Assembly: GCF_017308975.1 (NCBI RefSeq)
Contig: NZ_JADWPD010000001.1
Span: 124,001 to 188,000 of the forward strand
Source of the DNA: Amycolatopsis sp. MtRt-6
GTDB lineage: Bacteria > Actinomycetota > Actinomycetes > Mycobacteriales > Pseudonocardiaceae
DNA: 64,000 nucleotides
Direction: 5' to 3'
The notes under the pieces are model-generated. The model saw nothing but the letters and a program-made list of their open reading frames with translations. It did no database searches and was not told where the DNA came from. A program made the translations under genes and the position numbers. How positions within the stretch are numbered: the first letter of the stretch is position 1; the number at the start of each line of letters is the position of its first letter. This document shows, one piece after another, positions 35,059-44,397 of this stretch.

Positions 35059-35137
35059 CCGCGCACCGGCCGGTTGACACGCCTCTATCCTGTTACCCGA
35101 AGTCATTGGGTGAGTGCGATATGTGCCGGGGGCCCCG

Positions 35138-36385
35138 ATGGGCGACGCGCGAAGACTCGGGTGGCTGCTGACGTCGAGCGCCGCGGCCAACCTGGGGGAC
35201 GGCATCGGCAAGGTGGCGCTGCCCCTGCTGGCCACGACGCTGACCCGCGATCCGGTGCTCATCGCCGGGCTGTCCGCCACCCAGTTCCTGCCCTGGCTGC
35301 TGTTCGCCGCGGTCGCCGGCGCGCTGGTCGACCGGATCGACCGGCGGCGCGCGATGATCGTCGCGAACACCGCCCGTGCCGCGGCCGTCGGCGCGCTGGC
35401 CGCGCTCGTCGCGACCGGCGGCATGACGATCTGGCTGCTCTACCTCACCGCGCTGATCATCGGGACGGCCGAGACGATCGCGGACAGCGCGGCGAACGCG
35501 CTGATCCCGGCGGTCGTCGGCAACGGCTCGCTCGACGCGGCCAACAGCAAGCTGCAGGCGTGCGAGATCGTCGGCCAGACGTTCCTCGGCGGCCCGATCG
35601 GCAGCTTGACGTTCGCGCTTTTCGCCGCCTTCCCGTTCATCCTCAACTCCGCGGGCTTCGCGATCGCGGCCGCGGTGCTGCTCGGCCTCGCGGGCACCTA
35701 CCGGGCGAAGACCGAGACGCCGGTCCGGCCGGCGAAGCTGCGTACCGAGCTCGCCGACGGCCTGCGCTGGCTGCGCGGCCACCCGCTGCTGCTGCGGCTG
35801 GTCGTCGTCGCCGGGCTGCTCAGCCTGGTCAGCGAACTGGCCCAGGCGCAGCTGGTGCTGTACGCGCTCGAAGACCTCCACCTCTCCGACGCGACCTTCG
35901 GGTTCTTCGCGTTCGTCGGCGGGATCGGCGGGCTGCTCGGCGCGGGTGTCGCCCCGCGGCTGGTGCGGGCGACCGGACGGCTCCCGGTCGTCGTCGGCGG
36001 GATCGTCTGCTGTGGCCTGGGGTTCGGCGGCATGGGCCTGGTGCGCTCGCCGATCGCGGGCGCGGCGCTGTTCGGCCTGTTCGCGGCCGCGGTGGTGGCG
36101 GTGAACGTCGTGCTCGCGACAGCCCGGCACACGCTCGTGCCCGGCGAGCTGCTCGGCCGGGTGCTCGGGGTGTGGCGCACGGTCGTCTGGGGCGCGATCC
36201 CGGTGGGTGCGCTGCTGGGCGGAGTGCTGACCGACCGGCTCGGTTCGGCCGCGCGGACGTTCGCCGTGTCCGGCGTGGTGATGCTGGTGGTCGCCGCGTT
36301 CGCGTTCGGTGCGCTGCGCCGGTTCTCCCTCGGTGACAAATCGGACTCAGCCGCGGCGCTGACGCACCACGATCCGGGATTGTGA
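35138..36385 (+). CDS. MFS transporter (EntS-like exporter)
   Basis: 415 residues from an ATG at 35138 preceded by GGGGG; a GTG at 35114 is in frame but adds only eight residues without homology. Twelve hydrophobic helices. The opening GWLLTSSAAANLGDGIGKVALPLLA and LVDRIDRRRAMIVANTARA loop are typical of the drug/siderophore exporter group related to EntS. It would export a small molecule using the proton gradient. Apparently monocistronic. Confidence 0.85.
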   Translation: MGDARRLGWLLTSSAAANLGDGIGKVALPLLATTLTRDPVLIAGLSATQFLPWLLFAAVAGALVDRIDRRRAMIVANTARAAAVGALAALVATGGMTIWLLYLTALIIGTAETIADSAANALIPAVVGNGSLDAANSKLQACEIVGQTFLGGPIGSLTFALFAAFPFILNSAGFAIAAAVLLGLAGTYRAKTETPVRPAKLRTELADGLRWLRGHPLLLRLVVVAGLLSLVSELAQAQLVLYALEDLHLSDATFGFFAFVGGIGGLLGAGVAPRLVRATGRLPVVVGGIVCCGLGFGGMGLVRSPIAGAALFGLFAAAVVAVNVVLATARHTLVPGELLGRVLGVWRTVVWGAIPVGALLGGVLTDRLGSAARTFAVSGVVMLVVAAFAFGALRRFSLGDKSDSAAALTHHDPGL

Positions 36386-36424
36386 GCTGAAATAGCTCCT
36401 CACCCAGGCGGTGAGGAGGCAGTC

Positions 36425-36901
36425 ATGCGCACCGTGGACCCGGGGACCGGCACCGACGCCGATCCCGACTTCGACGAGTCTCCGGAAGAGACCGAGTCCA
36501 CCTCACCCCCGCCGTCGCGCCGGTTGCTCGTGCTGAGCGCGGTGGCCGGGTTCGTGCTGGGCGGCAGCGTGCTCGGGCTCCTGTGGGGACTGTCCGGGGT
36601 GCACGCCGGCGCGCTCGAAGACGCCGTCGCGGCGTGCCAGGCGCTCGACCGCGTGGGTGACCTGCCGGACACGAGCCGCGACGCGCAGCCGGCGCTGACC
36701 CCCGGGCTCAGCCCGGAGCGGCTGCGCCGGATGGTGGCGGCGCGCGAGCTGTCCGCGGCGGCCGCCCAGGTGAACGCGAACTACCAGCCGCTGGCCGACC
36801 ACATCGACAGCGTCAGCCGGATGGTGCTGAGCCTGCACTTCAGCGACGCCTCGGGCCAGCGGCACCTCGTCGAAGCCAAGGAAATCTGTGGCCGGATTTA
36901 A
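36425..36901 (+). CDS. Single-pass membrane protein, unknown function
   Basis: 158 residues from an ATG preceded by GGTGAGGAGG. An acidic cytosolic head (1-32, rich in Asp/Glu/Pro) is followed by one membrane helix (about 36-57, VLSAVAGFVLGGSVLGLLWG) and a helical outer domain with two cysteines (AACQALD and KEICGRI). I do not recognise the family. It overlaps the convergent DUF4232 gene by 4 bp. Confidence 0.7.
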   Translation: MRTVDPGTGTDADPDFDESPEETESTSPPPSRRLLVLSAVAGFVLGGSVLGLLWGLSGVHAGALEDAVAACQALDRVGDLPDTSRDAQPALTPGLSPERLRRMVAARELSAAAAQVNANYQPLADHIDSVSRMVLSLHFSDASGQRHLVEAKEICGRI

Positions 36902-37527
36902 GCCGGGTGGACCGTCTTCACCGCGAGCTGGTTGCCCGGGATCTTCGTGCCCGCGCACCCCGTGCCGTCGCTCGGCACGAAGTTCGACGCGGTCTCCTGC
37001 GGCAGGTAGATGCGCAGGCCCTTGACCGGCGTCGGCTGGCACATGGCCGGGTCGAAGTTCCGCACGTTGACGAACTGGATGTCGGCGGCCGCGGTCTGGC
37101 CCGGGTTCAGCTTGACGGCGTTGCCCTTGGTGCCTTCGCGGAAGGCGTCCTTGCCGACCTGGTGCCCGTCCTCGCCGGCCACGTAGGACACGCCGGGGAA
37201 CCCCTGGATGGTGCAGGGCTTCGCACTGGAGTTGGTGATGAGCAGCGGCCGATAGACCGAGCCGGCGCCCGCGTCGCCCTGGCCGAGCGCGAGCTTGACG
37301 TCGCCGGCCTTGCAGAGCCCGTTGTCGGCGGGCTGGGCGACCGGCGGCGCGGCCGGGGTCGAGGCAGGGCTCGGCGTGGCGGTGGTGACCGTGGTGGTGG
37401 CGGTGGGCGACGAGCTCGACGGCGTCGAGCTGCTCGCCGCGTTCGTGGTACCGCCACCGCCGCAGGCGGAGAGCACGAGGACGCCCGCCGAAGCCGCGAC
37501 GACCGGGAACAACCGTGAAAGCTTCAT
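36898..37527 (-). CDS. DUF4232 lipoprotein
   Basis: 209 residues. Lipobox VLSAC with acyl-Cys at 22, a long Ser/Thr/Pro-rich linker to about residue 70, then the DUF4232 beta domain: LCKAGDVKLALGQGDAGAGS, ITNSSAKPCTIQGFPGVSYV and LNPGQTAAADIQFVNVRN. These surface-exposed domains are common in actinobacteria and of unknown role. The conserved PCTI.G.P..SY motif is intact. Confidence 0.88.
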   Translation of the reverse strand: MKLSRLFPVVAASAGVLVLSACGGGGTTNAASSSTPSSSSPTATTTVTTATPSPASTPAAPPVAQPADNGLCKAGDVKLALGQGDAGAGSVYRPLLITNSSAKPCTIQGFPGVSYVAGEDGHQVGKDAFREGTKGNAVKLNPGQTAAADIQFVNVRNFDPAMCQPTPVKGLRIYLPQETASNFVPSDGTGCAGTKIPGNQLAVKTVHPA

Positions 37528-37651
37528 GTCAATCGCCTCCCTGGTGTGGTGCTACTGGCGTAGACGTACCGGGTCGCGAGCGGGTTGGCTGCTTTCGTAA
37601 ATTCCCCACCGAACGTGTTCTAAACGTGACAGGATCACACTTTCGTGACCT

Positions 37652-38269
37652 TCAGAGCGGAGTGTCGACCCAGGTCAGGCAGTGCCACTGGCCGTCCGGC
37701 CGGGCGACCAGCTCCACCAGCCCCGTGTTCGGGATCAGCGCCGCGTTGGCGACGTCCGCGTGGACGTTCGGCGCCAGCCACTCCCCGGTCAGCCGGATCG
37801 CGCCGCCGTGGCTGACCAGGGCGACCACGCCGTCCGGGTCGGCCTGCTCGTGCTTGGCGCGCAGCCGGCCGACCGCGTCCAGCATCCGGGTGCGCACGCT
37901 CGTGCCGCTCTCGCCGCCGGGCAAGGCCGGGGCCAGCTCGCCGAGCGTCCAGCGGCGGACCGTCTCCATGTACGTCCGGATCGACGCGTGGTCGGTCGCG
38001 CCCTCCAGGTCGCCCGCGCCGACCTCGTGCACCCCGTCGACGACCTGCACGTCCAGGGAGAACCGCGCGGCCAGCGGCGCCGCCGTCTGCTGGGCACGCG
38101 TCGCCTGGGACGCGTACACCGCGACCAGCGGTTCCTCCGCCAGCCGCGCCGCGAGGGAATCGGCCTGCCGACGGCCGAGGTCGGTCAGCGGCGGGCCGGG
38201 CAGGGCGGTGTCCAGCGCGCCGCGGACGTTCCCTTCGGTCTGCCCGTGCCGGATGAGCAGCAACCTCAC
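37652..38269 (-). CDS. Histidine phosphatase (phosphoglycerate mutase-like)
   Basis: 205 residues from a GTG at 38269, in a GTGA overlap with pheA. The open frame continues upstream, but only as a shadow of pheA. RHG motif LLLIRHGQTEGN (phospho-His at about 8), VYASQATRAQQTA, and the second catalytic His in VALVSHGGAIR. The substrate is unknown; family members dephosphorylate sugar phosphates, nucleotides or phosphoserine. Coupling with prephenate dehydratase is common in actinobacteria, though the reason is unclear. Confidence 0.9.
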   Translation of the reverse strand: MRLLLIRHGQTEGNVRGALDTALPGPPLTDLGRRQADSLAARLAEEPLVAVYASQATRAQQTAAPLAARFSLDVQVVDGVHEVGAGDLEGATDHASIRTYMETVRRWTLGELAPALPGGESGTSVRTRMLDAVGRLRAKHEQADPDGVVALVSHGGAIRLTGEWLAPNVHADVANAALIPNTGLVELVARPDGQWHCLTWVDTPL

Positions 38270-39174
38270 GCCAGGTCTCCCTTGCGGACCGCGTCGGCCC
38301 ACACGGACGCTTCGACGAAGTCGTCGTTGCCGAAGCCGGGTTCGATCGTGGTGCGGGTGCCGTCGGCTCGCGGGTGCGAGCCGAGGAACCGCAGGTTGCG
38401 GCAGTGCCGGCGCAACGCCGTCAGCGCGTCGAGGACCCGCGGCTCGGCCACGTGCCCCTCGAAGTCGATGAAGAAGCGGTATTCGCCGAAGTTGCTGCGC
38501 GTCGGCCGGGCGTCGAGCCGGGTCAGGTTGATGCCGCGGCTGGCCAGCTCGGTGAGCAGCTCGGCGAGCGTGCCGGTGCGGTTCGCGGCCGCGGCCACCA
38601 CCGACGTCCGGTCGGCGCCGGTCGGCTCCGGCAGGTCGCCCGGCGGGCGGACCAGCAGGAACCGCGTTGCGGCGTCGTCGACGTCGGCGACCTCGGTGGC
38701 CAGCACGTCGAGGGCGTAGTGCTCGGCCGCGACCGGGGCGCAGACCGCCGCGTCGAAGTCGCCGTCCAGCACGCCGACCGCGGCGGCGGACGTCGAGGAA
38801 GACGCCACCGCGTGCGCCTCCGGCAGGTTCGCCTCGAGCCACTCCCGGACCTGGGCCAGCGCGTGCGGGTGACTGGCGACGGTCCGGATCTCGCCGCCAC
38901 CGGGGCGGGTCAGCACGCTGAAGTGGATGGGCAGGATGGTCTCGGCGACGGCGACCAGCGGGGTCGCCTCGCTGAGCGCGTCGAGCGTGGCGGGCACCAC
39001 GCCCTCGACCGAGTTCTCGATGGGGACGCACGCCGCGTCCGCCTCGCCCTCGCGGACGGCCGTCATCGCCAGCCGGACGGTCTCGACCGGAATCAGCTCT
39101 TGGCCGGCGGCGAGCACCCGCGCGGCCTGTTCGGTGAAGGTCCCTCGGGGGCCGAAGTATGCGATCCGTGACAC
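38266..39174 (-). CDS. pheA: Prephenate dehydratase
   Basis: 302 residues from a GTG at 39174, chosen because family members begin close to RIAYFGPRGTFTEQAA; an upstream ATG at 39213 adds 13 unlike residues. Catalytic motifs: CVPIENSVEGVVPATLD and the TRF motif in DDAATRFLLV. A C-terminal ACT domain (about 195-275: TSVVAAAANRTGTLAELLTELASRGINLTRLDARP in outline, with GEYRFFIDFEGH) binds phenylalanine for feedback inhibition. Converts prephenate to phenylpyruvate. Coupled with the phosphatase gene. Confidence 0.95.
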   Translation of the reverse strand: MSRIAYFGPRGTFTEQAARVLAAGQELIPVETVRLAMTAVREGEADAACVPIENSVEGVVPATLDALSEATPLVAVAETILPIHFSVLTRPGGGEIRTVASHPHALAQVREWLEANLPEAHAVASSSTSAAAVGVLDGDFDAAVCAPVAAEHYALDVLATEVADVDDAATRFLLVRPPGDLPEPTGADRTSVVAAAANRTGTLAELLTELASRGINLTRLDARPTRSNFGEYRFFIDFEGHVAEPRVLDALTALRRHCRNLRFLGSHPRADGTRTTIEPGFGNDDFVEASVWADAVRKGDLA

Positions 39175-39272
39175 AGCACCCAGGCTACGGGGCCCGGCCG
39201 TGGCGACATTCACTCGGACAGCCGGTACGGGAACCGGTTACGCCGGGTGGCATTTTTTGCGATGCTGAGGGC

Positions 39273-39893
39273 GTGACCGCCGAATCGGGCACGCACACCG
39301 GACGTGAGGGCGCCAAGCCGCCGGTCGCCCCTCGCGCGCCGGAGCTGGTGCTGTGCGCCGTCGATGAACCTCTCGCCCACGCCTGGACCGCCGCCGCGGA
39401 AAAACTGGCCGGCCGGGTCCGGGTGCATCGCGGCTCGGTGCTCGACGTCGTCGCCCAGGCCGTGGTCAGCCCGGCCAACTCCTACGGCTGGATGCGCGGC
39501 GGGATCGACGCCGTGTACGCGCAGGCGTTCCCGGGCGTGGAGCAGAGCGTCCGCAGCGCTGTCCTGGCCTTCCACGGCGGGGAGCTGCCGATCGGCGACG
39601 CCGTGGTGGTGCCGACCGGCGAAGCCCAGCCGGCCTGGCTGATCAGCGCGCCGACGATGCGCGAGCCCGGTGAACTGCTGCCCGCCGACACCGTCCACCC
39701 GTACCTGGCCGCCCGCGCGGTGTTCCTGACCTGGCGCGACGGCCGGCTCGACCACGGCCCGGTGCGGGAGTTCGTCGACACGATCGCGATGCCGGGGCTC
39801 GGCACCGGCGTCGGCGGAGTCGCGCCCGCCACCTGCGCCCGGCAGGTCGCCGCGGCGTGGGACGAAGTCTTCGGGAATCGTCACGCTCAGTGA
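39273..39893 (+). CDS. Macro-domain protein
   Basis: 206 residues from a GTG. Residues about 45-200 form a macro (ADP-ribose-binding) domain: VVSPANSYGWMRGGIDAVYAQAFPGVEQ, IGDAVVVPTG, LISAPTMREPGEL, and the second loop IAMPGLGTGVGGVAPATCARQ. The first 30 residues are unstructured. Such proteins bind or hydrolyse ADP-ribose derivatives. No partner such as an ADP-ribosyltransferase or Nudix enzyme lies nearby. Divergent from pheA with a 98-bp gap, and upstream of coaA. Confidence 0.85.
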   Translation: MTAESGTHTGREGAKPPVAPRAPELVLCAVDEPLAHAWTAAAEKLAGRVRVHRGSVLDVVAQAVVSPANSYGWMRGGIDAVYAQAFPGVEQSVRSAVLAFHGGELPIGDAVVVPTGEAQPAWLISAPTMREPGELLPADTVHPYLAARAVFLTWRDGRLDHGPVREFVDTIAMPGLGTGVGGVAPATCARQVAAAWDEVFGNRHAQ

Positions 39894-40007
39894 TCAACCC
39901 CTGGTCGGGGGTGGACTACATCACAGCGCTTTAACTCGCCGCAACCCCTACCGTTAATCACGCAGGTGAACGTCCGCCAGTGCAGGCGACGGCCGGAGGA
40001 GTGTGCG

Positions 40008-40940
40008 ATGACCCGGGTCCGCGAACTCAGCCCGTATGTCGAGCTGCACCGGGAACAATGGAAAGAACTGCGAAGTTCGACGCCGTTGCCGCTGACGGCG
40101 GCGGAGCTGCTGCGGCTGCGCGGCCTCGGCGAGCAGGTCGACCTGGCCGAGGTGGCCGACGTCTACCTGCCGCTGTCCCGCCTGATCAACCTGCAGGTCG
40201 CCGCGCGCCAGCGGCTCTACGAAGCGACGACGACGTTCCTCGGTGACGACTCCCGCGGCACGAAGGTCCCGTTCGTGATCGGCATCGCCGGGAGCGTGGC
40301 GGTCGGCAAGTCGACCACCGCCCGCATCCTGCGCACGCTGCTCGCCCGCTGGCCGGACCACCCCCGCGTCGACCTGGTCACCACCGACGGCTTCCTGTAC
40401 CCGCGCGCCGAGCTGATGCGCCGCGGGATCATGCACCGCAAAGGCTTCCCGGAGAGCTACGACCGCCGCGCGCTGCTGCGGTTCGTCACCGAGGTCAAGT
40501 CGGGCGCCGAGCGCGTCGCCGCGCCGGTGTACTCGCACCTGGCCTACGACATCCTGCCCGGCCAGGAGCAGGTGGTGCAGCAGCCGGACATCCTCATCCT
40601 CGAGGGCCTGAACGTGCTGCAGCCGGGCCCGCGGCTGATGGTGTCCGACCTGTTCGACTTCTCGATCTACGTCGACGCGCACACCGACGACATCCAGCGC
40701 TGGTACATCGAGCGGTTCCTGGAGCTGCGGCACACGGCGTTCGCGGACCCGGCGTCGCACTTCCACCACTTCGCCGGCCTGCCCGACGACGAGGCCCGCG
40801 CCGAGGCGCGGCACCTGTGGCACTCGATCAACGAGCCGAACCTGATGGAGAACATCAAGCCGACCCGGCCGCGGGCGACGCTGGTGCTGCGCAAGGACTG
40901 CGACCACACCATCAACCGGGTCCGGCTGCGCAAACTCTGA
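40008..40940 (+). CDS. coaA: Type I pantothenate kinase
   Basis: 310 residues from an ATG at 40008 with GGAGGA 8-13 bp upstream. Walker [13 protein letters not shown] near residues 91-102, then [47 protein letters not shown] and LEGLNVLQ are all standard for type I (CoaA) kinases. It phosphorylates pantothenate in the first committed step of coenzyme A synthesis and is inhibited by CoA in the family. Followed by a clear terminator hairpin. Confidence 0.96.
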   Translation: MTRVRELSPYVELHREQWKELRSSTPLPLTAAELLRLRGLGEQVDLAEVADVYLPLSRLINLQVAARQRLYEATTTFLGDDSRGTKVPFVIGIAGSVAVGKSTTARILRTLLARWPDHPRVDLVTTDGFLYPRAELMRRGIMHRKGFPESYDRRALLRFVTEVKSGAERVAAPVYSHLAYDILPGQEQVVQQPDILILEGLNVLQPGPRLMVSDLFDFSIYVDAHTDDIQRWYIERFLELRHTAFADPASHFHHFAGLPDDEARAEARHLWHSINEPNLMENIKPTRPRATLVLRKDCDHTINRVRLRKL

Positions 40941-40966
40941 CCCGTTACGCACCTCGTCACCCACAT

Positions 40967-40999
40967 GCCGCGCATTCGCACGCTGAGCGAATGCGCGGC
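40967..40999 (+). terminator. coaA terminator hairpin
   Basis: GCCGCGCATTCG (40967-40978) pairs perfectly with CGAATGCGCGGC (40988-40999), a 12-bp stem with a 9-nt loop, 26 bp after the coaA stop. The remaining 160 bp up to the small gene at 41160 holds no other gene. Confidence 0.75.
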
Positions 41000-41159
41000 C
41001 ACCGTTCGTCGTGGGAACGCCACTCTCCGCGCCGGAAACCGGCCGTTCGGCCGAGGCGGGCCGTTCAGCCGTAACCGGTTGGCCGATACCGGGCAGCTGC
41101 GGTGAAAGCGACCCTGAAGGAGTCAGGAAAACGGCTCTGAGCAGGGGAGGAGGCCCACG

Positions 41160-41315
41160 ATGTTCGCGATGATCCTCACGTGGGTCGGTGCGGTGCTCGG
41201 TCTGGCCTTGCTGATCGCGATGGCCGCCGGAACCTTTGTGGTCGACTTCGACGACCGGCTGCAGGAACGCCGCCGCAAGGCGAAGCCCGCTGAGCCGGCG
41301 GGCCCCCTCCCGTAG
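41160..41315 (+). CDS. Small membrane protein (51 residues)
   Basis: ATG at 41160 with a strong ribosome site (GGGGAGGAGG) 7-16 bp upstream and a TAG at 41313. One membrane helix (about residues 4-28, MILTWVGAVLGLALLIAMAAG) is followed by DFDDRLQERRRKAKP, a charged cytosolic tail. No family is recognised. Codon third positions are strongly G/C, like real genes here. It ends 4 bp before the convergent gene at 41319, which fixes the two stops back to back. Confidence 0.7.
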   Translation: MFAMILTWVGAVLGLALLIAMAAGTFVVDFDDRLQERRRKAKPAEPAGPLP

Positions 41316-41318
41316 CGC

Positions 41319-42827
41319 TCAGAGTTCGGCGAGCGCCTCGACGTAGGCGTCGGCGTCGTACTCGAGGTTTTCGCCTTCCAGCAGGCTGTTTTCCAGCGCG
41401 TCGATCAGCTGCTCGAAGATCTCGTCGCGGTCGAGTTCGCCCTCTTGCAGCCGCTCGGCGGCCTGCCAGACCTCGGCGGGTTCGTTGTCCCACAGCTGGT
41501 CGACGATCGTCGCGCGCAGGATCAGCCGCTGCTCGTCCTCGTCTTCGTCGGCCTCGGCGATGACGAGCGCCCGGCGCTGGTCGGGGTCGGTCGGGTCGAG
41601 GTCGACCTCTTCCTCGTCGATCTCCGTGGTCAGCGACGGCACGGCGAACATCCGGCGCTCCAGCGCGTCGGCCAGCTCGGTCGGCGACAGCGCGTCGGTG
41701 TCGGCGAAGTAGCGCTCCAGCGGGGAGTCGTCCTCGTCGGCGTACTCGCTGAGGTAGTCCGTGACGGCTTCGTCGAGGGCCGCGATCGCGGTCTCGGTCA
41801 GGTGCGCCCGCTCACCGGTCCACTGCACCCAGGCGAGCACGACCGGCTCGACGGCGTCCTCGTAGTCGGCGTCGAGCTCGTACTCCTCGCCGAGCAGACC
41901 CTCGAGGAACCGCGCGATCTTCTCGGGCCCGACGCGCAGCGGGTTGCCCGGGTCGGTGCGCAGGCCGTGCTCCAGCAGCAGGGTGCCGAGCGCGCGGGCG
42001 GCATCGGCGTCCTCACCGCTCGCCGCGACGAACTGCTCGACGACGGCGGCGCGCTCGGCGTCGGACCACTCGGCCACCTCGGGCACGAGCGCGGGCTCCG
42101 GCAGCGCGCGGCACCAGGTGAGCGCGACCGCGTGGAAGCGGGCGTAGTCCTCGCTGACGTCGGCTTCGTCGAGGTGGTCGGTGGCGGCCAGGCCGTCGGC
42201 GATCAGGCGGTGCGCCTCGGCGGGGTCGACGGCCTCGAAGACGACCAGCTCCGGGTCGGCGTCGGACTGCTCCCGCATCTCGGCGAGCACGTCAGCGGGC
42301 TGGTCGATCACGACGAGGTCCCGCACCCGGCCGCCCTCGGTGAAGTCGAGCAGCGCGAGCAGGCCGTACGCCTGGTCGCCGTGGGTGAAGACGCAGAGCA
42401 GGGACGACTCGTCGCCGTAGACGTCCCCGGTGCGCCAGCACTCGCCGGCGGTGACCCGGCCGAGCCCGGCGGCGAAGGCGGGCTCGGGGATGCCGCGGCC
42501 GAGGACGACCTGCAGCCCGGCGTCGGCGGCCTTGCGCTCGACGTCGGTCTCGGCGACGACCTTCAGCGCGGCCAGCAGCGCGGCGGCGCCCGGCGTGATC
42601 TTGCGCTGGGCGAAGCCGATGAGCTCCAGGCCGAGCGACTCCTCGCCGTCCTCGACGGGCAGGTCGCGGAACTGGCCGAGCACCTCGGAGGCGAGCAGCT
42701 CGACGTCGACCGGCGCGGGGTCGGCGCCCAGCGCCGAGAAGTCGTTCAGGACGTCCTTGAACAGGCCGGTCACGCTGTGCGTGACGGGCTGCGGCTGCCT
42801 CTTGCGGGCGCGACTGACCGGGCTCAT
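41319..42827 (-). CDS. Large acidic conserved protein of unknown function
   Basis: 502 residues, very acidic (many Asp/Glu runs such as EIDEEEVDLDPTDPDQ and EADEDEDEQRL). The N-terminal 15 residues are basic (RARKRQPQP). No membrane helix, signal peptide or known catalytic motif is visible; the fold looks largely helical. I have seen proteins of this style as single-copy genes in actinobacteria but cannot name the family. It is not obviously cotranscribed with the gene upstream (165-bp gap). Confidence 0.65.
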   Translation of the reverse strand: MSPVSRARKRQPQPVTHSVTGLFKDVLNDFSALGADPAPVDVELLASEVLGQFRDLPVEDGEESLGLELIGFAQRKITPGAAALLAALKVVAETDVERKAADAGLQVVLGRGIPEPAFAAGLGRVTAGECWRTGDVYGDESSLLCVFTHGDQAYGLLALLDFTEGGRVRDLVVIDQPADVLAEMREQSDADPELVVFEAVDPAEAHRLIADGLAATDHLDEADVSEDYARFHAVALTWCRALPEPALVPEVAEWSDAERAAVVEQFVAASGEDADAARALGTLLLEHGLRTDPGNPLRVGPEKIARFLEGLLGEEYELDADYEDAVEPVVLAWVQWTGERAHLTETAIAALDEAVTDYLSEYADEDDSPLERYFADTDALSPTELADALERRMFAVPSLTTEIDEEEVDLDPTDPDQRRALVIAEADEDEDEQRLILRATIVDQLWDNEPAEVWQAAERLQEGELDRDEIFEQLIDALENSLLEGENLEYDADAYVEALAEL

Positions 42828-42992
42828 GAGCTCATGCTTTCACTTCACCGCGAGCGGGTCGCGGTGGCCCTGGCGCGGGTCCCGCCGCCTGCTCGACGGG
42901 GAGGCGCCGAGGCGGACGACGGAACTGGGCCACCGCGACGCCTTGGCGCGCTCACGATGTCCCGGTGCACGTGTATCACCGGTTCTCCCGGG

Positions 42993-44315
42993 TCAACGAG
43001 GGGTGCGCGGGGAGGTTACGGCTTTGGGAATGGCAATGCGGGCGGCCCGGATTTCCGTGATCAGCCGGGTTTTCCGCCGGTGGTTTTCCACCAGCGCGGC
43101 CAGGTAGGCGGTGAATTCGCCGGGCGTCTCGGCACGCTTGTGCAAGGTGCGCAACAGCTTCAGCCGGCGGGCGGCTTCCTGGTAGGCCTGCGGGTCCTTG
43201 CGCTCGATGAGTTCGTCGACGTGTTCGCGGAAGACGGGGATCGTCTCGGCGGGGTGCTCGGCGGCCCGCTGTTCGGCCAGCTCCAGCTTGAACTCCGCGG
43301 ATGCACCAAAACGGACACCGGCCCGCCAGGCTTCGTCCGGACGGCCGTCTTCGAGGAGGACGCGGACGAGCTCGTCGGCCTGCTCGGCACCCTCGGCCGC
43401 CCGTTCGCGCAGGCGAGCGAGCGCTTCCCGGCGCTGGACCGTCCACTTCCCGTCCTTGGTCGCGGCCTCGCGCAGGGCGGCGTACGTCTCAGGCCCCGGC
43501 TTGGCGTCGAAGTCCTTGCGTCGCCGCGAAGTTTCGTCTTCGGGCTGCGGTTGCTTGTCGTGGGTGAGCGCGCGGGCGGCGTGCGCGATGGCCTCGCTGT
43601 GCCGCCCCGCGGCCCGCAGCACCCGGACGATCTTGAGGCTGACGTCCACCCGCGGCGGCTTGGCCGACAGGATCGCCACCAGCTCGTCGACGTCGCCGAG
43701 CACCTCGGCCAGCTGCTCCCGCAGCCGTTCGGCCACGTCACGGCGGTGGCCGGGCCCGTTCGCCGCGAGGATGTCATCCACAGTGGACTTGATCCGCTTG
43801 AGCCCCGGCTCGCCCAGCGCCGTCGCGAACTCGGCGAGGTCGATCACCGGGCGGCCGGGGCCGTCGAACTCGACCTCGAGGATCCAGTCGGCCAGCTTCT
43901 CCGGGTCCGGTGGCCGGGCGGCGCACGCGCGGGCGTACAGCTCCACGGCCCGGTCGAGCCGGTCGGCCAGGTCGCCGGCGTGGTCGCCGGACTGCTCCAG
44001 CACCTCGCTGATGTCGTCGACCGTGCGCCGGGCGAGCGGCGCCAGGTCCGCGCGGCTGCCGGCGTCGAGCATCCGCTGCAGCGTGTCGAGGACGGCGCCG
44101 ATCTTCGCGGTGTACTCGACGTTCCCGTCGGTGACCGCGGTGTCCAGCAGCCGGTGCGCCTCGCTGACGTCACCGGACTGGGTGGCGGCGCGCAGTTCGA
44201 GCGAGTGCCGCAGCTCGGGGTCGCGCTCGGCTTGGGCGTGCAGCAGGTCCGCCAGCGTCTCCGCGTCCAAAGTGCGCAGGTAGGGGCGAAGATCCGAGTG
44301 GGGACTCACGCGCAC
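42993..44315 (-). CDS. Helical-repeat protein, possibly related to SWIM-protein C-termini
   Basis: 440 residues, almost entirely helical, with repeat-like stretches (ELYARACAARPP, AERLREQLAEVL, KLELAEQRAAEHP). It begins SPHSDLRPYLRTLDAETLADLLHAQAERDPELRHSLELRA, which recalls the region after the zinc finger in SWIM-domain proteins; no Cys/His zinc motif is present here. Probably a soluble scaffold. Function unknown. The alternating amphipathic helices suggest TPR-like packing. Confidence 0.6.
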   Translation of the reverse strand: MRVSPHSDLRPYLRTLDAETLADLLHAQAERDPELRHSLELRAATQSGDVSEAHRLLDTAVTDGNVEYTAKIGAVLDTLQRMLDAGSRADLAPLARRTVDDISEVLEQSGDHAGDLADRLDRAVELYARACAARPPDPEKLADWILEVEFDGPGRPVIDLAEFATALGEPGLKRIKSTVDDILAANGPGHRRDVAERLREQLAEVLGDVDELVAILSAKPPRVDVSLKIVRVLRAAGRHSEAIAHAARALTHDKQPQPEDETSRRRKDFDAKPGPETYAALREAATKDGKWTVQRREALARLRERAAEGAEQADELVRVLLEDGRPDEAWRAGVRFGASAEFKLELAEQRAAEHPAETIPVFREHVDELIERKDPQAYQEAARRLKLLRTLHKRAETPGEFTAYLAALVENHRRKTRLITEIRAARIAIPKAVTSPRTPR

Positions 44316-44397
44316 CAGTCTGCCCGACGGCCGCGAACACGAGTGTGGGCCAACCGCGTGCTCTTTTCGGAGTAATCAGTGACTTTGCGTGAGCAGC

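Noticed and set aside
35074-35079. TTGACA as a -35 box before the MFS gene
   Set aside because: No matching -10 element at 16-19 bp spacing.
41445-44375. 976-codon open frame antisense to two genes
   Set aside because: It spans two genes and the gap between them and has shadow-like composition; both minus-strand genes have coherent protein features and natural starts.
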